Of a DNA stretch of 6,208 bases, positions 6,140 to 6,208 are shown in pieces. The stretch comes from an uncultured Desulfovibrio sp. (lineage in GTDB: Bacteria > Desulfobacterota > Desulfovibrionia > Desulfovibrionales > Desulfovibrionaceae): NCBI GenBank assembly GCA_947177645.1, contig CAMWVJ010000072.1, positions 1-6,208 of the forward strand, in the 5' to 3' direction. The first letter of the stretch is position 1, and each line of letters begins with the position of its first letter. The translations under genes were made by a program, and so were the position numbers. The notes beneath the pieces were generated by a model, which was not told where the DNA came from, did not search any database, and worked only from the letters and a program-made list of their open reading frames with translations.

Positions 6140-6160
6140 TGCTTTTTTAGAAAAAAAGCA
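6140..6160. repeat. AT-rich perfect palindrome next to the tandem array
   Basis: TGCTTTTTT (6140-6148) and AAAAAAGCA (6152-6160) are perfect 9-bp inverted repeats separated by three bases. The right arm runs into the first copy of the 21-bp repeat. The stem is mostly A-T, so it is more likely a symmetric protein site or a bent segment than a terminator. Confidence 0.5.
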
Positions 6161-6208
6161 ATGGTTTTTTTCGGAAAAGCAATGGTTTTTTTCGGAAAAG
6201 CAATGGTT
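6154..6208 (+). repeat. 21-bp tandem repeat, about 2.6 copies visible, cut by the window edge
   Basis: The unit GCAATGGTTTTTTTCGGAAAA occurs from 6158 and again from 6179 without mismatch. A third copy starting at 6200 is cut after 9 bases, and the AAAA of a preceding unit is present at 6154-6157. Each unit carries an A4 tract and a T7 tract, and 21 bp is two turns of B-DNA, so the tracts recur on the same face and could bend the DNA. The unit length is a multiple of three and all six frames are stop-free; one frame reads Met-Val-Phe-Phe-Gly-Lys-Ala per copy. Whether the array is regulatory or the start of a coding repeat cannot be decided from what is visible. Confidence 0.85.

Noticed and set aside
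6154..6208. CRISPR array at the right edge
   Set aside because: The 21-bp units are directly adjacent with no spacers, and no cas-like gene is present in the window.

Overview
The window comes from a Bacteroidota chromosome, most likely a GC-rich member of the Bacteroidales (genus not resolvable by eye). Three things point there: promoters of the TTTG-N20-TAnnTTTG type, a methylmalonyl-CoA epimerase gene running into what looks like methylmalonyl-CoA decarboxylase alpha, and a TonB-dependent outer-membrane receptor with an N-terminal carboxypeptidase-regulatory-like domain.

Layout from left to right. Positions 1-630 hold a leftward unit: mce (methylmalonyl-CoA epimerase), a 188-bp spacer with strong RNA-folding potential, and the first 12 codons of a probable mmdA. 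Both would serve the succinate-propionate branch. Positions 631-784 are a divergent promoter region, with one Bacteroidota-type promoter facing mce and one facing a rightward gene at 785-2269. That gene encodes a membrane-anchored MORN-repeat protein of unknown role. Only 9 bp separate its stop from the stop of the convergent TonB-dependent receptor gene (2279-4693, minus strand). The receptor lies downstream of, and is probably co-transcribed with, a gene for a double zinc-ribbon, single-membrane-span protein with a predicted helical-repeat and NTF2-like extracytoplasmic part (4767-5876, minus strand).

The last 330 bp (5877-6208) contain no convincing complete gene. They hold the promoter of the zinc-ribbon gene, an extremely GC-rich spacer with hairpins, an orphan -7 box, an AT-rich palindrome, and a 21-bp tandem repeat that runs off the right edge. 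A one-mismatch copy of the repeat core lies in inverted orientation beside the zinc-ribbon promoter.

Most of the window is ordinary core and outer-membrane gene content. The parts that deserve a second look are the repeat array with its inverted outlier, the foldable mce-mmdA spacer, and the two multi-domain membrane proteins without an obvious assigned function (MORN and zinc-ribbon). I see no clear defence system, mobile element, CRISPR array, tRNA or rRNA.
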